Assembly (NCBI RefSeq): GCF_026625845.1
Contig: NZ_CP113066.1
Span: 992,001 to 1,056,000 of the forward strand
Length of the DNA stretch: 64,000 nt
Source: Agrococcus sp. SL85
GTDB taxonomy: Bacteria; Actinomycetota; Actinomycetes; Actinomycetales; Microbacteriaceae
Direction: 5' to 3'
Positions 8,456 through 18,703 of this stretch are shown one piece after another. Made by a program: the position numbers and the translations under genes. Each line of letters opens with the position of its first letter. Position 1 is the first letter of the stretch. The notes below the pieces were generated by a model. That model searched no databases. It had not been told where the DNA came from and worked only from the letters and a program-made list of their open reading frames with translations.

Positions 8456-9756
8456 GCACGAACGCAGAGCTCTTCGAGCGCGCGAAGGCCGCGATCCCCG
8501 GCGGCGTCAACAGCCCCGTGCGCGCCTTCGGCTCGGTCGGCGGCACGCCTCGCTTCCTCGTCGACGCGAAGGGCCCGCACGTCACCGACGCCGAGGGCCG
8601 CCAGCTCGTCGACCTCGTGGCCAGCTGGGGTCCGGCGATCCTCGGGCACGGGCATCCGGAGGTCATCCGCGCCGTGCAGGACGCCGCGTCGCACGGCCTC
8701 TCGTTCGGCGCGTCGACGCCCGCCGAGGCGCTGCTGGCCGAGGAGGTCGAGGCGCGCGTCGCCCCCGTGGAGCGCCTCCGCATGGTGTCCACGGGCACCG
8801 AGGCGACGATGACGGCCATCCGGCTCGCGCGCGGCGCGACGGGCCGCGAGCTGCTCGTGAAGTTCGACGGGCACTACCACGGGCACTCCGACGGCCTGCT
8901 CGTGGCCGCGGGCTCGGGCCTCGCGACGCTGGCGATGCCCGGCTCCGCCGGCATCCCGGAGGCCGTGGCCGCCACGACGCTCGTCGTGCCCTACAACGAC
9001 CGGGCCGCGATCGAGGCCGTCTTCGCGGCGCACGGCGACCGCATCGCGGCCGTCATCGTCGAGGCGGCGGCCGCCAACATGGGCGTCGTGCTGCCCGACG
9101 GCGACTTCAACGCCTTCCTCGCCCGCACGGCGCACGCGCACGGCGCGCTGCTCATCAGCGACGAGGTGCTCACGGGGTTCCGCGTGCACCGCGCGGGCAT
9201 GTGGGGCCTCGAGGGCTGGACGGGCGACGACGCCCCCGACCTCCTGACCTTCGGCAAGGTCATCGGCGGCGGCATGCCGCTCGCCGCGCTCGGCGGCCGC
9301 CGCGAGCTCATGGAGCTGCTGGCGCCGCTCGGCCCGGTGTACCAGGCGGGCACGCTCTCGGGGAACCCCGTCGCGGTCGCGGCGGGCCTCACCACGCTGC
9401 GCCTCGCCACCGACGACGTCTACGACCGCCTCGGCCACGCGGCCGACGTCATCACGGCCGCGCTCGCGGATGCGCTCGCGGCCGAGGGCGTCGCGCACGC
9501 GATCAGCCGGGTCGGCAGCCTCTTCTCGGTCGCGTTCCGCGAGGGCGCCCCGCGCGACTTCGACGAGGTGCGGGCGCAGGACGCGTTCCGCTACCCGCCG
9601 TTCTTCCACGCGATGCTCGAGGCGGGCGTGAGCCTGCCGCCGAGCGTGTTCGAGGCCTGGTTCGTGACGGCCGCGCACGACGAGGCGGCGCTCGGCCGCA
9701 TCGTCGAGGCGCTCCCGGGCGCTGCCCGCGCGGCGGCCGCGGCGACGCGCGACTGA
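8452..9756 (+). CDS. hemL: Glutamate-1-semialdehyde 2,1-aminomutase
   Basis: HemL moves the amino group of glutamate-1-semialdehyde to give 5-aminolevulinate, the substrate of HemB, using pyridoxal phosphate. The 434-residue protein has the conserved start [11 protein letters not shown], the active lysine in [11 protein letters not shown] (K269) and the cofactor aspartate in [10 protein letters not shown]. The ATG overlaps the hemB stop, so translation is coupled. This is the C5 pathway of tetrapyrrole synthesis, as expected for actinobacteria. Confidence 0.96.
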   Translation: MSTNAELFERAKAAIPGGVNSPVRAFGSVGGTPRFLVDAKGPHVTDAEGRQLVDLVASWGPAILGHGHPEVIRAVQDAASHGLSFGASTPAEALLAEEVEARVAPVERLRMVSTGTEATMTAIRLARGATGRELLVKFDGHYHGHSDGLLVAAGSGLATLAMPGSAGIPEAVAATTLVVPYNDRAAIEAVFAAHGDRIAAVIVEAAAANMGVVLPDGDFNAFLARTAHAHGALLISDEVLTGFRVHRAGMWGLEGWTGDDAPDLLTFGKVIGGGMPLAALGGRRELMELLAPLGPVYQAGTLSGNPVAVAAGLTTLRLATDDVYDRLGHAADVITAALADALAAEGVAHAISRVGSLFSVAFREGAPRDFDEVRAQDAFRYPPFFHAMLEAGVSLPPSVFEAWFVTAAHDEAALGRIVEALPGAARAAAAATRD

Positions 9757-9855
9757 GCCGCGGCGCCCCGGCGCCGGCGGCGCTCGCGTCCCCCGACCGC
9801 TGGGGGAGCGCTGGGAGCCCTCGACGGCGGCGCCGCGCGGGCGTAGCGTGAGCGC

Positions 9856-10500
9856 ATGGCGAGCCGCCCGGGGTGCCCCAGCTGCGGCACGGCCCTGCGC
9901 GAGATCGTCTGGGGCTACGGCACGATCGCCGATGTGGCCGACGCCGGCGAGGTGGTGATCGGCGGCTGCGTCGTCGACGTCGACCAGGACGGCCGGGTGG
10001 CTGTGCTGCAGTGCCCCGCGTGCGGCACCCGCACCGACGACGCCGGCGTCGCGCTCGCGCAGCCCGCGCCGGTCGTGGGCGTCGTCGAGCACCCCTTCAG
10101 CGTCGGGATGGGCGGAGCCGGCACCGCGCCGGCCGCCGCGGATCGGGAGGTCGTCATGACGGATGCGCAGCAGCCGGGCTGGAGCGGAGAGGACTTCGGC
10201 GGCGCGGTCGGCGAGGGCTCGTGGCCAGGCCGGGCCGAGCCGTACGCCTCCCGCGAGGATGCGCTGCCGCCGGCCTCCGCGCCGCTGCCCGACCACGTGG
10301 CGCCGTACGCCTCGCGCGACCGCGAGGCGCCGCCCGCGGGGACGAGCACGTGGCACGACCACATCGACCCCGTCGAGCCGCCGAAGCCAGGGCCCGATCG
10401 CGCAGCAGCGCCCGATGCGGCGCGCGAGGCTGCCGACACCGGCACGAGCGACGTCACCGACGCCGAGGAGGAGGGCTGGCCGCCGAGCCGCTCCGACTGA
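9856..10500 (+). CDS. Zinc-ribbon protein with a disordered acidic tail
   Basis: The 214-residue protein starts with two cysteine pairs, CPSCG near residue 7 and CPACG near 54, which should bind one zinc. The remaining two thirds are low-complexity, rich in Pro, Ala, Asp and Glu, with the phrase PYASRE/PYASRD repeated and tryptophans at intervals (PGWSGEDF, GSWPG, GTSTWHDH, GWPPS). No enzyme domain is visible. TAGCGT at 9844-9849 sits exactly 6 bases before the ATG, without a Shine-Dalgarno, so the transcript is probably leaderless. Function unknown; a protein-binding scaffold is one possibility. Confidence 0.65.
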   Translation: MASRPGCPSCGTALREIVWGYGTIADVADAGEVVIGGCVVDVDQDGRVAVLQCPACGTRTDDAGVALAQPAPVVGVVEHPFSVGMGGAGTAPAAADREVVMTDAQQPGWSGEDFGGAVGEGSWPGRAEPYASREDALPPASAPLPDHVAPYASRDREAPPAGTSTWHDHIDPVEPPKPGPDRAAAPDAAREAADTGTSDVTDAEEEGWPPSRSD

Positions 10501-10512
10501 TGCCGCGAGGCC

Positions 10513-11208
10513 TCAGAACAGCCGCGCGTGCCCCGAGTCGATGCCGCGCATGTCGTCGTAGTCGAGCACGACGCAGCGGATGCCGCGGTCCTCGGCGAGC
10601 GTGCGCGCCTGCGGCTTGATCTCCTGCGCCGCGAAGACGCCCGTCACGGGCGCGATGCGCGGGTCGCGGTTCAGGAGCTCCAGGTACCGCGTCAGCTGCT
10701 CGACGCCGTCGATCTCGCCGCGCCGCTTGATCTCGACGGCCACGGTCGCGCCGCCCGCATCCCGCGCCAGGATGTCCACCGGCCCGATCGCCGTCATGTA
10801 CTCGCGCCGCCACAGCTCGTAGCCGTCGCCGAGCCGCTCGATCTGCTCGGCCAGCAGCACCTGCAGGTGCGCCTCCACGCCGTCCTTGACGAGGCCGGGG
10901 TCGACGCCCAGCTCGTGCGAGGAGTCGGCGTGCACCTCGTGCACCGAGACGATGAGCGAGTCGCCCGTCTTCCGGTGCTTCACCGTCCACACCTCGGTGA
11001 TGCCGGCGGCGGCCTGCTCCTCGTCGGGCTCGGAGGCCTCGAAGGTCGCGGGCGGGCTCATCCAGTTGAGCGGCTTGTACGAGCCGCCGTCCGAGTGCAC
11101 GAGGATCGAGCCGTCGGCCTTCAGCATGAGCACGCGGGGCGCGAGCGGCAGGTGCGCCGAGAGGCGCCCGGCGTAGTCGACGGAGCAGGTGGCGACGACG
11201 AGCCTCAT
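10513..11208 (-). CDS. nucS: NucS/EndoMS mismatch-specific endonuclease
   Basis: NucS cuts both strands at mismatched DNA and replaces MutS/MutL repair in most actinobacteria, working with the beta clamp. The 231-residue length fits. The start [16 protein letters not shown] is characteristic, and the nuclease core GPVDILARD...VAVEIKRRG (D and E-x-K) lies in the C-terminal half. The ATG overlaps the stop of the upstream MFS gene by ATGA. The C-terminal end is [14 protein letters not shown]; the terminal LF may be the clamp-binding tail. Confidence 0.93.
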   Translation of the reverse strand: MRLVVATCSVDYAGRLSAHLPLAPRVLMLKADGSILVHSDGGSYKPLNWMSPPATFEASEPDEEQAAAGITEVWTVKHRKTGDSLIVSVHEVHADSSHELGVDPGLVKDGVEAHLQVLLAEQIERLGDGYELWRREYMTAIGPVDILARDAGGATVAVEIKRRGEIDGVEQLTRYLELLNRDPRIAPVTGVFAAQEIKPQARTLAEDRGIRCVVLDYDDMRGIDSGHARLF

Positions 11209-12413
11209 GCGGATGCCTCCTCGGGCGTGGGGGAGCGGCGCTCGCGCGCGACGTGCGCGGTGACGAGCGACATGAGCACGAACGCGAGCACGGCGGTGAG
11301 CGCGAGGCGGATGCCGAGCTCCTCGCCCAGCAGGCCCAGCAGCGGCGGCCCCGCGAGGAACGCGAGGTAGCCGATGGCCGAGACGGTGCCGACTCGAGCG
11401 CCCGCGAGGCGCGGGTCGTCGGCGGCGGCGCTCATGCCCACGGGGAAGCCGAGGCTCGCGCCGAGGCCCCAGAGGACGACGCCGGCCACGACGAGCGCGG
11501 GCAGGTCGGCGACGATCACGAGCAGCAGGCCCGCGGCCGCGACGACGGCGGAGGTGCGCAGCACCGGCACGCGCCCGAAGCGGTCGAGCAGCCAGACGCC
11601 GCCGAGGCGGCCGGCCGTCATGGAGGCCAGGAACAGGGCGAGCATGAAGGCGCCGCCCTCCTTCGTGAAGCCGTGGCCGTCGACCATGACGAGCGCGAGC
11701 CAGTCGTTGGCCGAGCCCTCGGTGAGCGCCATGCCGAGCACCATGAGGCCCAGCAGCAGCGTGCGCGGATCCTTCCAGACGCGCAGGCGCTCCGCGAGCG
11801 TCACGGGCTCCTCGTGCGCCTCGGCGATCTCGTCCGGCAGGCGCCGGTAGGCGTAGGCCGCGACGCCGGCCGTGAGGGCGAGCACGACCGTCGCCTGCAC
11901 GCCCAGGCCCACCCCGAGCAGCTCGAAGAGCCCGCCGATGCCCGCGCCGGCGACGGTGCCGAGCGAGAAGAAGGCGTGGAAGATCGGCATGATCGAGCGG
12001 CCGAGCGCGCGCTCGTTCGCGGCGCCGGAGATGTTCATGGCGACGTCGGTGATGCCCGTGAGGCTGCCGCCGATGATGAAGCCGAGCACGAGCAGCCAGG
12101 TGATGCCGGCCTCCGCGGCCCAGCCGGCGATCGCGAGGCCCGTCGCGGTCGCGACGAGGCCCACGCCCACCGCGCGGCGCGTGCCGAAGGCGTGCACGAC
12201 GTGGCTCGCGGCCAGGAGGCCCGTCACCGAGCCGAGCGAGATGCCGAGCAGCAGCAGGCCCATCTCGCCCGTGGTCGCGCCCAGCGTGTCGCGCACGTGC
12301 GGCACGCGCGCGAGCCAGCTGGCGAAGCCCATGCCCATCGTGAAGAAGGCCGCGAAGACGGCGTTCCGCCATGCGGCGAGCTGGGGCTGGGGCACCACGA
12401 CATCCTGCCGCAT
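11205..12413 (-). CDS. MFS transporter, twelve-helix
   Basis: The 402-residue membrane protein has about twelve hydrophobic segments and belongs to the major facilitator superfamily. Its middle loop ([22 protein letters not shown]) separates two six-helix halves, and motifs such as [19 protein letters not shown] after helix 4 recall the MFS group near fucose permease and drug:H+ antiporters. The substrate is not evident. The ATG at 12413 is chosen; a GTG eight codons or fewer downstream with AGGA before it is a possible alternative. The gene is coupled to nucS by a 4-base overlap. Confidence 0.85.
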   Translation of the reverse strand: MRQDVVVPQPQLAAWRNAVFAAFFTMGMGFASWLARVPHVRDTLGATTGEMGLLLLGISLGSVTGLLAASHVVHAFGTRRAVGVGLVATATGLAIAGWAAEAGITWLLVLGFIIGGSLTGITDVAMNISGAANERALGRSIMPIFHAFFSLGTVAGAGIGGLFELLGVGLGVQATVVLALTAGVAAYAYRRLPDEIAEAHEEPVTLAERLRVWKDPRTLLLGLMVLGMALTEGSANDWLALVMVDGHGFTKEGGAFMLALFLASMTAGRLGGVWLLDRFGRVPVLRTSAVVAAAGLLLVIVADLPALVVAGVVLWGLGASLGFPVGMSAAADDPRLAGARVGTVSAIGYLAFLAGPPLLGLLGEELGIRLALTAVLAFVLMSLVTAHVARERRSPTPEEASA

Positions 12414-12477
12414 CCCGTGAGCCGATGCTCGGCTCCGCCAGCGCGTCGCCTGGGGCGATCGGGAGTACGTTCCGAGC

Positions 12478-13434
12478 ATGGGCGATCCCGTGATCCTCAC
12501 CCAGGGCCTCGTGAAGCGGTTCGGCAGGGTGCGCGCGCTCGACGGCCTCGACCTCGAGGTCGCCGCCGGGGAGGTGCGCGGCTTCCTGGGCCCCAACGGC
12601 GCCGGCAAGTCCACCACGATCCGGGTGCTGCTCGGCATGCTGCGGGCCTCCGAGGGCGCGGTGCGCGTGCTCGGCATGGACCCGTGGCGCGACGCCGTGC
12701 CCATCCACCGGCGGCTCGCCGCCGTGCCGGGCGACGTCACGCTGTGGCCGAACCTCACGGGCGGCGAGGCGATCGACACCATCACGCGCCTCCGCGGCCA
12801 CCACGCGCCCGCGCCCGAGCGGCAGCGGCTCATCGAGGCGTTCGACCTCGATCCCCGCAAGCGCGCGAAGACCTACTCGAAGGGCAACCGCCAGAAGGTC
12901 GCGCTCATCGCGGCCCTCGCCTCGGAGGCCGACCTCTACGTCCTCGACGAGCCGACCAGCGGCCTCGACCCCCTCATGGAGGCGGTGTTCACCGAGGAGG
13001 TGCGGCGCATCGCCGACCGCGGCGCCACCGTGCTGCTCTCGAGCCACATCCTCAGCGAGGTGGAGCGGCTCTGCTCGCACGTCTCGATCATCCGGGCAGG
13101 GCGGATGGTGGAGTCCGGCACGCTCGAGCAGCTGCGGCACCTGCAGCACACCGCCGTCGCCTACACGGGCCCGGCGCCGGAGGGGCTGCCGGTGAGCGAC
13201 GTGGCGGTCGACGGCGCCCGGGTGCGCATGAGCGTCGCGCCCGACGACCTCCCCGCGGTGCTCGGCTTCCTCGCCGCGCGCGGCGCGGCCGCGGTCACGA
13301 TGCAGCCGCCGAGCCTCGAGGAGCTGTTCCTCAGGCACTACGGGCCGGAGGCCGCGGCCGAGGACGCCGCGAGGTCCGGGCCGTCCTCCGAGCGCGGCGC
13401 GTCCGCCCACGGCCGCCGCGCGAAGCGGCGGTGA
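12478..13434 (+). CDS. ABC exporter ATP-binding protein
   Basis: The 318-residue ATPase has Walker [10 protein letters not shown] near residues 38-46, the signature YSKGNRQK (a variant of LSGGQ), Walker [14 protein letters not shown] and the switch histidine in LSSHIL. The C-terminal extension is typical of DrrA/antibiotic-type export ATPases. The next gene, 4 bases downstream, encodes its membrane partner. A TACGTT box ends 6 bases before the ATG, which suggests a leaderless start. Confidence 0.92.
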   Translation: MGDPVILTQGLVKRFGRVRALDGLDLEVAAGEVRGFLGPNGAGKSTTIRVLLGMLRASEGAVRVLGMDPWRDAVPIHRRLAAVPGDVTLWPNLTGGEAIDTITRLRGHHAPAPERQRLIEAFDLDPRKRAKTYSKGNRQKVALIAALASEADLYVLDEPTSGLDPLMEAVFTEEVRRIADRGATVLLSSHILSEVERLCSHVSIIRAGRMVESGTLEQLRHLQHTAVAYTGPAPEGLPVSDVAVDGARVRMSVAPDDLPAVLGFLAARGAAAVTMQPPSLEELFLRHYGPEAAAEDAARSGPSSERGASAHGRRAKRR

Positions 13435-13438
13435 CCCC

Positions 13439-15076
13439 GTGCGCGGCCTGGGCCTGCTGCTCGGCTCGATCCTGCGGCGCGAGCGGCTGCTCCTGCTCGT
13501 GTGGACGGTCGGCATCGTGGGCCTGTGGGCCGCGGGACTCGGCGGCGTCGGCGCGGCCTTCGACGAGGAGGCCCGGCGCGGGCTCGTCGCGCTGCTCGCG
13601 GCGCAGCCGGCGCTCCTGCTGCTGCGCGGCGCGCCGGCAGGCATCGAGCTCGGCGCCGTCATGTTCGTCTCCACCGCCGGCTACCTGGCGGTGATGCTGG
13701 GTCTGATGCTGACCTTCTTCGCCGTGCGGCACTCCCGCGGCGACGAGGACGCCGGCCGCGCCGAGCTCGTGCGCGGCGGCGCGGTGGGCCGCTGGGCGCC
13801 GCTCGCCGCGACGGTGCTCGCCGGTCTCGTCGAGGTCGCCGTCGTGATCGGGCTCTTCCTCGCCGTCTCGGTGGCGCAGGGGCTCGACGCCTGGCCCTCG
13901 ACGCTCGCGGCGCTCGGCCTCGCGGGGGTCGGCGTCGCGGCGCTCCTCGTGGGGATCCTCGCCGCGCAGGCGATGCCCTCGTCGCGCGGCGCGAACAGCG
14001 CGGCGGCGCTGATCGTGGGCGCGTGGTTCGTGGTGCGCGGCATCGGCGACGCGCTGGGCGAGGCGAGCGCCGACCTCACGCGAGTCACGCCCGCGTGGCC
14101 CGCGTGGGCGTCCCCGATCGGCTGGGCGAGCCTCGCGCATCCCTTCGCCGATCCGCCGTGGGAGCCGGATCCCACGCCGCTGCTGCTGTTCGTGCCCCTG
14201 GTGCTCGTGCTCGGCGGCGCCGTGGTGGCGGTGGAGTCGCGGCGCGAGCTCGGCGGGTCGCTGCTGCGGTCCCGCCGAGGCCGCGGCACGGGCTCGCCGC
14301 TGGTCGGGATGAGGCCGCTCGGCGCACCGCTCGGCCTCGCGCTCCGCGTGACGCGCGGCGGCGTCATCGTGTGGGTGGTCGTCGCCGCGGTGCTCGGCGC
14401 GGTCGCGGGGCGCCTGGCGCCCGCGGTGGCGGGCGCGCTCGACGACAACCCGGCCCTCCGCGCGCTCGTGCAGGCGATCGGCCAGGACTCGGGCACCGAC
14501 ACCGAGGGCATCTTCCTCACGGCGCTCGCGGGCATCGTCGGCGTGCTCGCGTGCGCCGCGGCGATGCAGCCGGTGCTGCGGCTGCGGCACGAGGAGCTCG
14601 CGCACGGCGAGACCGTGCTGGCCGCCGCGGTGCGCCGCACGGGCTGGCTGGCCAGCCACCTGCTGCCTGGCCTGCTCGCCTCGCTGCTGACGCTCGCGGT
14701 GTTCGCAGGGGTCGTGGGCGGCTCGCTCGCGGCCGCGGGCGACGAGCGCTGGTCGCAGCTGGTCGCGATCCAGGTGACCCACCTGCCGCTCGTGGGGATC
14801 TTCCTGGCCGCGGCCGCCGCGATCGTGGCCTTCGTGCCGGCGGCGGCGCAGTGGCTGGGCTGGCTGCTGCTCGTCGGGCTCCTGCTCGTGGGCGAGTTCG
14901 CGCCGCTGTTCGGGGTGGACTGGGAGTGGGTGCAGCGCGCGAGCCCGTTCTTCTGGGTCGCGAACCCGCTCGACGCGGAGCCCGACTGGGCGGGCTCCTG
15001 GTGGATGCTCGGCGTCGCCGCGGCGCTGCTCGCGGCGGCCTTCGCACGCTTCGCCCGCCGCGACGTCACGGTCTAG
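13439..15076 (+). CDS. ABC exporter permease, large two-half type
   Basis: The 545-residue protein has about twelve hydrophobic segments in two similar halves, as in the actinobacterial 'exporter of polyketide antibiotics' permeases. It starts with GTG four bases after the ATPase stop, so the two form one operon and probably one transporter. No periplasmic binding protein is present, which supports export. The cargo cannot be told. Similar pairs in other actinobacteria are linked to antibiotic tolerance, but nothing here tests that. Confidence 0.88.
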   Translation: MRGLGLLLGSILRRERLLLLVWTVGIVGLWAAGLGGVGAAFDEEARRGLVALLAAQPALLLLRGAPAGIELGAVMFVSTAGYLAVMLGLMLTFFAVRHSRGDEDAGRAELVRGGAVGRWAPLAATVLAGLVEVAVVIGLFLAVSVAQGLDAWPSTLAALGLAGVGVAALLVGILAAQAMPSSRGANSAAALIVGAWFVVRGIGDALGEASADLTRVTPAWPAWASPIGWASLAHPFADPPWEPDPTPLLLFVPLVLVLGGAVVAVESRRELGGSLLRSRRGRGTGSPLVGMRPLGAPLGLALRVTRGGVIVWVVVAAVLGAVAGRLAPAVAGALDDNPALRALVQAIGQDSGTDTEGIFLTALAGIVGVLACAAAMQPVLRLRHEELAHGETVLAAAVRRTGWLASHLLPGLLASLLTLAVFAGVVGGSLAAAGDERWSQLVAIQVTHLPLVGIFLAAAAAIVAFVPAAAQWLGWLLLVGLLLVGEFAPLFGVDWEWVQRASPFFWVANPLDAEPDWAGSWWMLGVAAALLAAAFARFARRDVTV

Positions 15077-15131
15077 GCGGCCTCCGCCGCTGGTCGAGGG
15101 GCGCGCGGCGCCGCCGCGCGCGCCACGAGGC

Positions 15132-15208
15132 CCCGGAGGATTCCGCTCCCAGCGAGGCGCCGACTGGACCATCCGCTCGGCTCCCCGCTCAGGGCCGATT
15201 CCTCCGGG
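15132..15208. repeat. 77-bp palindrome with central GACCATC, family A
   Basis: CCCGGAGGA at 15132 pairs with TCCTCCGGG ending 15208, and the exact centre, 15170, is the middle base of GACCATC (15167-15173). Inner arms GCCGA and TCGGC also pair. The element ends 12 bases after the stop of the minus-strand gene at 15221. Its right outer arm is repeated without change in the element at 15738-15814, while its centre matches those at 17281 and 59720. No T run follows. Confidence 0.75.
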
Positions 15209-15220
15209 CTGCCGTGCGGC

Positions 15221-15703
15221 TCACGCCGGGCGCCACCGCGCGAGGTCGTCGGCAGTGGCGGCGAGGAAGCGGTCGAGGATCCCGTCGACGTCGGCGCGGC
15301 TGCGTCCTCCGCGCAGCTCGAGCTCATCTCCGAGCGCCACGATCGGTTCGAGCACGGCGTCCTCGGAGTGCCCGATCGCGTCGTGCGCCCACGCCGTCAC
15401 CTCGGGGAGGCTCCGTGATCCGGCGCGCGCCTCCAGCACGAGCGCCCGCAGCGCGATCCGGCGGGCGTCCGGCAGGGTCAGACGTTCGAGGCCCGACCCC
15501 AGCTCCTCGTGCGCCCGCGCGACGAGCTCGGCGGCCTCCGAGCGGCTCGCGTCGGGGTGGGCTGCCGCGAGCGCGACCACCGCCTCGCCGTCGTGCCCGT
15601 CCAGCAGCGCCATGGTCGCCGCGTCGATCGAGGGCTGCAGCCGCCCGTGCACGAGCAGCGCCGCATGCGCCGCGGCCATCGCGTCCGCCGTCCCCGCCTC
15701 CAT
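15221..15703 (-). CDS. Hypothetical protein, 160 residues, all-helical
   Basis: No family is recognised. The protein is rich in Ala, Leu and charged residues and looks all-helical, with a repeated pattern of short helices (ATMALLDGHDGEAVVALAAAHPD, then ARRIALRALVLEARAG) that recalls TPR-like or helical-repeat proteins. It has no signal peptide. ATG 15703 has GGGG a few bases upstream; an internal ATG at MAAAHAALL is an alternative. It stands alone between two palindromes, both placed just after minus-strand stops. Confidence 0.6.
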   Translation of the reverse strand: MEAGTADAMAAAHAALLVHGRLQPSIDAATMALLDGHDGEAVVALAAAHPDASRSEAAELVARAHEELGSGLERLTLPDARRIALRALVLEARAGSRSLPEVTAWAHDAIGHSEDAVLEPIVALGDELELRGGRSRADVDGILDRFLAATADDLARWRPA

Positions 15704-15737
15704 GGCCCCATGCAAGCAGAGTCGGGGCGCGCAGAGG

Positions 15738-15814
15738 CCCGGAGGAACCAGCGCCCAGCGGTGCCATGGCCGCGCATCGCAGCCATGTGCCCGCTCAGGG
15801 CCGATTCCTCCGGG
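15738..15814. repeat. 77-bp palindrome sharing outer arms with the copy at 15132
   Basis: CCCGGAGGA at 15738 pairs with TCCTCCGGG ending 15814, with CATGGC/GCCATG inside and the centre at 15776 (GCGCATCGC). A 25-base right arm is identical to that of the element at 15132-15208. The centre differs from the GACCATC of the other copies. It ends 20 bases after the stop of the serine-hydrolase gene at 15835. Confidence 0.75.
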
Positions 15815-15834
15815 CCCCGCTCGGGCCGCGAGCG

Positions 15835-17100
15835 TCAGCAGCTCGCGAGCAGCATCGGCACGAGCAGCTCGTTCAGGTTCCAGAGCGGCGGCTGCTGGCC
15901 CGAGGCGTCGCGGCCCGTCACGCCCAGGGACACCTGCCGCGAGCCGTCCGCCGAGGTGTACGCCACGCTGATGGTGCCCAGGGCCGCGCCGTCGTGGCCG
16001 TAGAGGAACTCGCCCGGCACGCACGGGTCGGGCACGCGGTAGACGCCGAGGCCGTACTCCAGCAGGTCGGTCGTCACGGGCGTCACCATCTCGTCCACGA
16101 GCGGCTGCGGCACCACCTCGCCGGTGATGAGCGCCTCCGTGAAGGTCGCGAGGTCCTCGGTGGTCGAGACGAGCGCGCCCGCCGCGGCGAACACCGTCGG
16201 GTCGAAGTGCTGGAGGTCGGTCCAGGTCGCGCCGTCCCACATGGCCTCGCGCAGCTCGCGCCCGCGCATGCCGGGGCGCTCCGCGTAGCGGCTGTCGTCC
16301 ATGTCGAGCGGCTCGAGGATGCGCTCCTCGATGAGCTCGCCGAGCTCCTCGCCCGTCGCGGTCTCCAGCGCCGCCCCCAGCACGACGTAGGCGACGTTCG
16401 AGTAGACGAAGGCGCCGGGCTCCGTCCACGCGCCGCCGTCGGCGACGGCGAGGTGGTCGGTGTCGGGGAAGCGCTCGCCGATCACCGCGACCGACTCCTC
16501 GACCGAGGTCGGGTCGTCCATCCGGCCGGCCAGGAGCGCGTCGGTGCCGTACGGCATGCCGGAGGTGTGGCTGAGCAGCTGTCGCAGGGTCGCGTCGGGA
16601 TGCGCCGGGAGGATCGTCGGGTCGATCTCGCCGATGGTCGAGTCGAGGCTCCAGGTGCCGGCCGCGACCTCCTGCAGCACGAGCGCGGCCACCAGCATCT
16701 TCGTGGTGCTGGCCGCGCGGAACGGGCTGTGCTCGAGGGCCGGCGGCCGCCGATCCTGGATGCGGCTGCCGGCGGCGTCCGCCCACACGCGGTCGCCCGA
16801 CTCGACGCGCGCGGTCACGGCGATGGCGCCGTCGTCGACGAGCCGCTGCACCGCGGCCTCGAGCGCCGGGCCCTGCTCGCCCGGCACGGCCTGCGGCGGG
16901 CTGCCGGCCTCGGCCTGCGGCGCGGTGCCGGTCTCCGCGTGCGGCGCGGTGCGCGCCTGCGGCTGCGGCGCCTGCCAGAGCTGCTGGTGCAGCACCACCT
17001 CGTCGGGCAGGGGATCGGGCACCGGCTGCACGGCCCCTCCCGTGAGCGCCATCGCTGCTGCGATGGCGGCGGCGGTCGTCAGGGCGTTCCTCGTGCGCAT
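15835..17100 (-). CDS. Secreted serine hydrolase, DD-carboxypeptidase-like
   Basis: The 421-residue protein has a signal peptide (RTRNA, then a hydrophobic stretch to about residue 24) and a Pro/Gln/Ala linker of imperfect repeats (PHAETGTA, PQAEAGSP) near 50-75. The catalytic domain is of the beta-lactamase/DD-peptidase fold: STTK at 131-134, YSN near 236, HDG near 370. This suggests a wall-linked or extracellular carboxypeptidase, esterase or beta-lactamase-like enzyme. Two cysteines near the end (DPCVP and the final Cys) may form a disulfide. It is a single gene with its own 3' palindrome. Confidence 0.87.
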   Translation of the reverse strand: MRTRNALTTAAAIAAAMALTGGAVQPVPDPLPDEVVLHQQLWQAPQPQARTAPHAETGTAPQAEAGSPPQAVPGEQGPALEAAVQRLVDDGAIAVTARVESGDRVWADAAGSRIQDRRPPALEHSPFRAASTTKMLVAALVLQEVAAGTWSLDSTIGEIDPTILPAHPDATLRQLLSHTSGMPYGTDALLAGRMDDPTSVEESVAVIGERFPDTDHLAVADGGAWTEPGAFVYSNVAYVVLGAALETATGEELGELIEERILEPLDMDDSRYAERPGMRGRELREAMWDGATWTDLQHFDPTVFAAAGALVSTTEDLATFTEALITGEVVPQPLVDEMVTPVTTDLLEYGLGVYRVPDPCVPGEFLYGHDGAALGTISVAYTSADGSRQVSLGVTGRDASGQQPPLWNLNELLVPMLLASC

Positions 17101-17252
17101 CCGTGTCTCCTCATCGATCCCGTGTGCCTGCTCCGAGCGTCGCCGCCGCGGTGGCCGCCGACCCCTCCACGCAAGCAGGTCGCCCCCGCGCCCCGCATCC
17201 GTCGCCCGACGGAACCGCCGCTCCGCCCTCCGGCCGACCGCCCCTCCCGTCG

Positions 17253-17309
17253 TGCAGGCTCAGCGGCGAGCGGGCGCGACCATCGCGTCCGCGGCCCGCT
17301 GAGCCTGCA
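17253..17309. repeat. 57-bp palindrome with central GACCATC, family A
   Basis: TGCAGGCTCAGCGG (17253-17266) pairs with CCGCTGAGCCTGCA (17296-17309), around the core GGCGC-GACCATC-GCGTC, whose centre base is 17281. The pair G/T beside the CGC/GCG stem is a G-T wobble in this and two other copies, in the same orientation. The element lies 21 bases after the MATE stop. The rest of the spacer 17101-17330 shows only the likely promoter of the hydrolase. Confidence 0.85.
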
Positions 17310-17330
17310 GTACCGGAGCGGGGGGCGGCC

Positions 17331-18650
17331 TCAGCGCGCGCGGCCCGGCCGCAGCCACGCGCCCGTGCGGGCCCGCAGCCCGAGCGTCGTCGCGCGCGCG
17401 CCGAGGTAGCCGAACGAGAACGCCGCCCACACGACGGCGAGGGCGTCGACGCCCGGCAGCAGCGCGAGGAGCAGCAGCGGCAGGTAGACGAGCACGTTGA
17501 GGATGCCGGTCCAGGCCAGGTACCGCACGTCGCCGGCGCCGATGAGCACGCCGTCGAGCACGAACACGAAGCCCGCGATCGGCTGCGCGAGCGCGAGCAG
17601 CGCGAGCGCGACGGGCAGCGCCGAGAGCACCTCGGGGTCGGCGGTGAAGGCGCGCCCCGCGACCCACGCGAGCGCGAGCAGCAGGACGCCCACCACGACG
17701 CCGAAGCCGATGCCCCACGCCTGCAGCCGGCGCGTGACCGCCCGCGCCTCGGCCACGTCGTCGGCGCCCAGCGCACGGCCCACCATGGCCTGGCCCGCGA
17801 TCGCGAGCGCGTCGAGCGCGAACGCGAGGGTCGAGAAGATCGCGAAGGCCACCTGCGTGGCGGCGAGCGTCGCCGTGCCCGCCTGCGCCGCGACCACGGT
17901 GGTCGCCACGAGCCCCACCCGCAGCGAGAGCGTGCGCACGAGCAGCCATCCGCCCGTCGAGGCCGTGCGGCCGAGGCTCCCGAGCCGGAGGCCCAACGGC
18001 ACCGCCTCGCGCCGTGCCTCGCGCAGCGCGATCGCCCCGAGCCACGCGGCCATGCCCCACTGCGCGAGCACCGTGCCGATCGCGGAGCCCGCGATGCCGA
18101 GGTCGAGGCCGTAGATGAGCACGGCGTTGAGCACCGCGTTGGCGCCGAAGCCCGCGCCGGCCACCAGGAGCGGCGTGCGGGTGTCCTGCAGGCCCCGCAG
18201 GAGCCCCGTGACGGCGAGCACGACGAGCATCGCCGGCAGGCCCAGGATCGAGATGCCCGCGTAGGTCGCGGCGTGCTCGGTCACCTCGGGCGCCGCGCCG
18301 AAGGCCGCGACGACGGGCCGCGCGAGGGGCAGCGCGACCAGCAGGGCGGCCCCGACGACGACCGCGAGCCAGACGCCGTCGATCCCAGCGCGGATCGCGG
18401 CGGGCCGGTCGCCCGCGCCCAGCAGGCGCGCCACGGCGGGCGTCGTGCCGTAGGCGAGGAACACCAGGAGGCCCACGACGGTGCCGATCACGGTGGTGCC
18501 GATGCCGACGCCCGCGAGCTGCTCGGCGCCGAGGTGCCCCACGAGCGCGGTGTCGACGAGCAGGAACGCCGGCTCGGCCACGAGCGCACCGAGCGCGGGC
18601 ACGGCGAGGCGCAGGATCTCCCGATCCCGGCCGTCGAGCCGCGCGCGCAC
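17331..18650 (-). CDS. MATE-family efflux pump (DinF-like)
   Basis: The 439-residue membrane protein has about twelve helices in two halves, with the family's start LRLAVPALGALVAEPAFLLVDTALVGHLG. MATE pumps export cationic drugs or metabolites with sodium or proton gradients. The start is GTG at 18650: a TAGCGT box (minus strand) ends exactly 6 bases before it and no Shine-Dalgarno is clear, which supports a leaderless start. It has no operon partner. The substrate is unknown. Confidence 0.9.
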   Translation of the reverse strand: MRARLDGRDREILRLAVPALGALVAEPAFLLVDTALVGHLGAEQLAGVGIGTTVIGTVVGLLVFLAYGTTPAVARLLGAGDRPAAIRAGIDGVWLAVVVGAALLVALPLARPVVAAFGAAPEVTEHAATYAGISILGLPAMLVVLAVTGLLRGLQDTRTPLLVAGAGFGANAVLNAVLIYGLDLGIAGSAIGTVLAQWGMAAWLGAIALREARREAVPLGLRLGSLGRTASTGGWLLVRTLSLRVGLVATTVVAAQAGTATLAATQVAFAIFSTLAFALDALAIAGQAMVGRALGADDVAEARAVTRRLQAWGIGFGVVVGVLLLALAWVAGRAFTADPEVLSALPVALALLALAQPIAGFVFVLDGVLIGAGDVRYLAWTGILNVLVYLPLLLLALLPGVDALAVVWAAFSFGYLGARATTLGLRARTGAWLRPGRAR

Positions 18651-18703
18651 CCTGCCACGCTAGCCGCGACCGCCCACGCGAGGACCCTCCCGGCGGCGCT
18701 GCC

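Noticed and set aside
15077..17330. CRISPR-like direct repeats
   Set aside because: The repeated arms are inverted pairs of hairpins around genes, without regular spacers or cas genes.
13501..17409. 1302-codon open frame on the plus strand
   Set aside because: It runs through the permease gene in another frame and antisense to the serine hydrolase; composition is low-complexity Arg/Ala/Gly.
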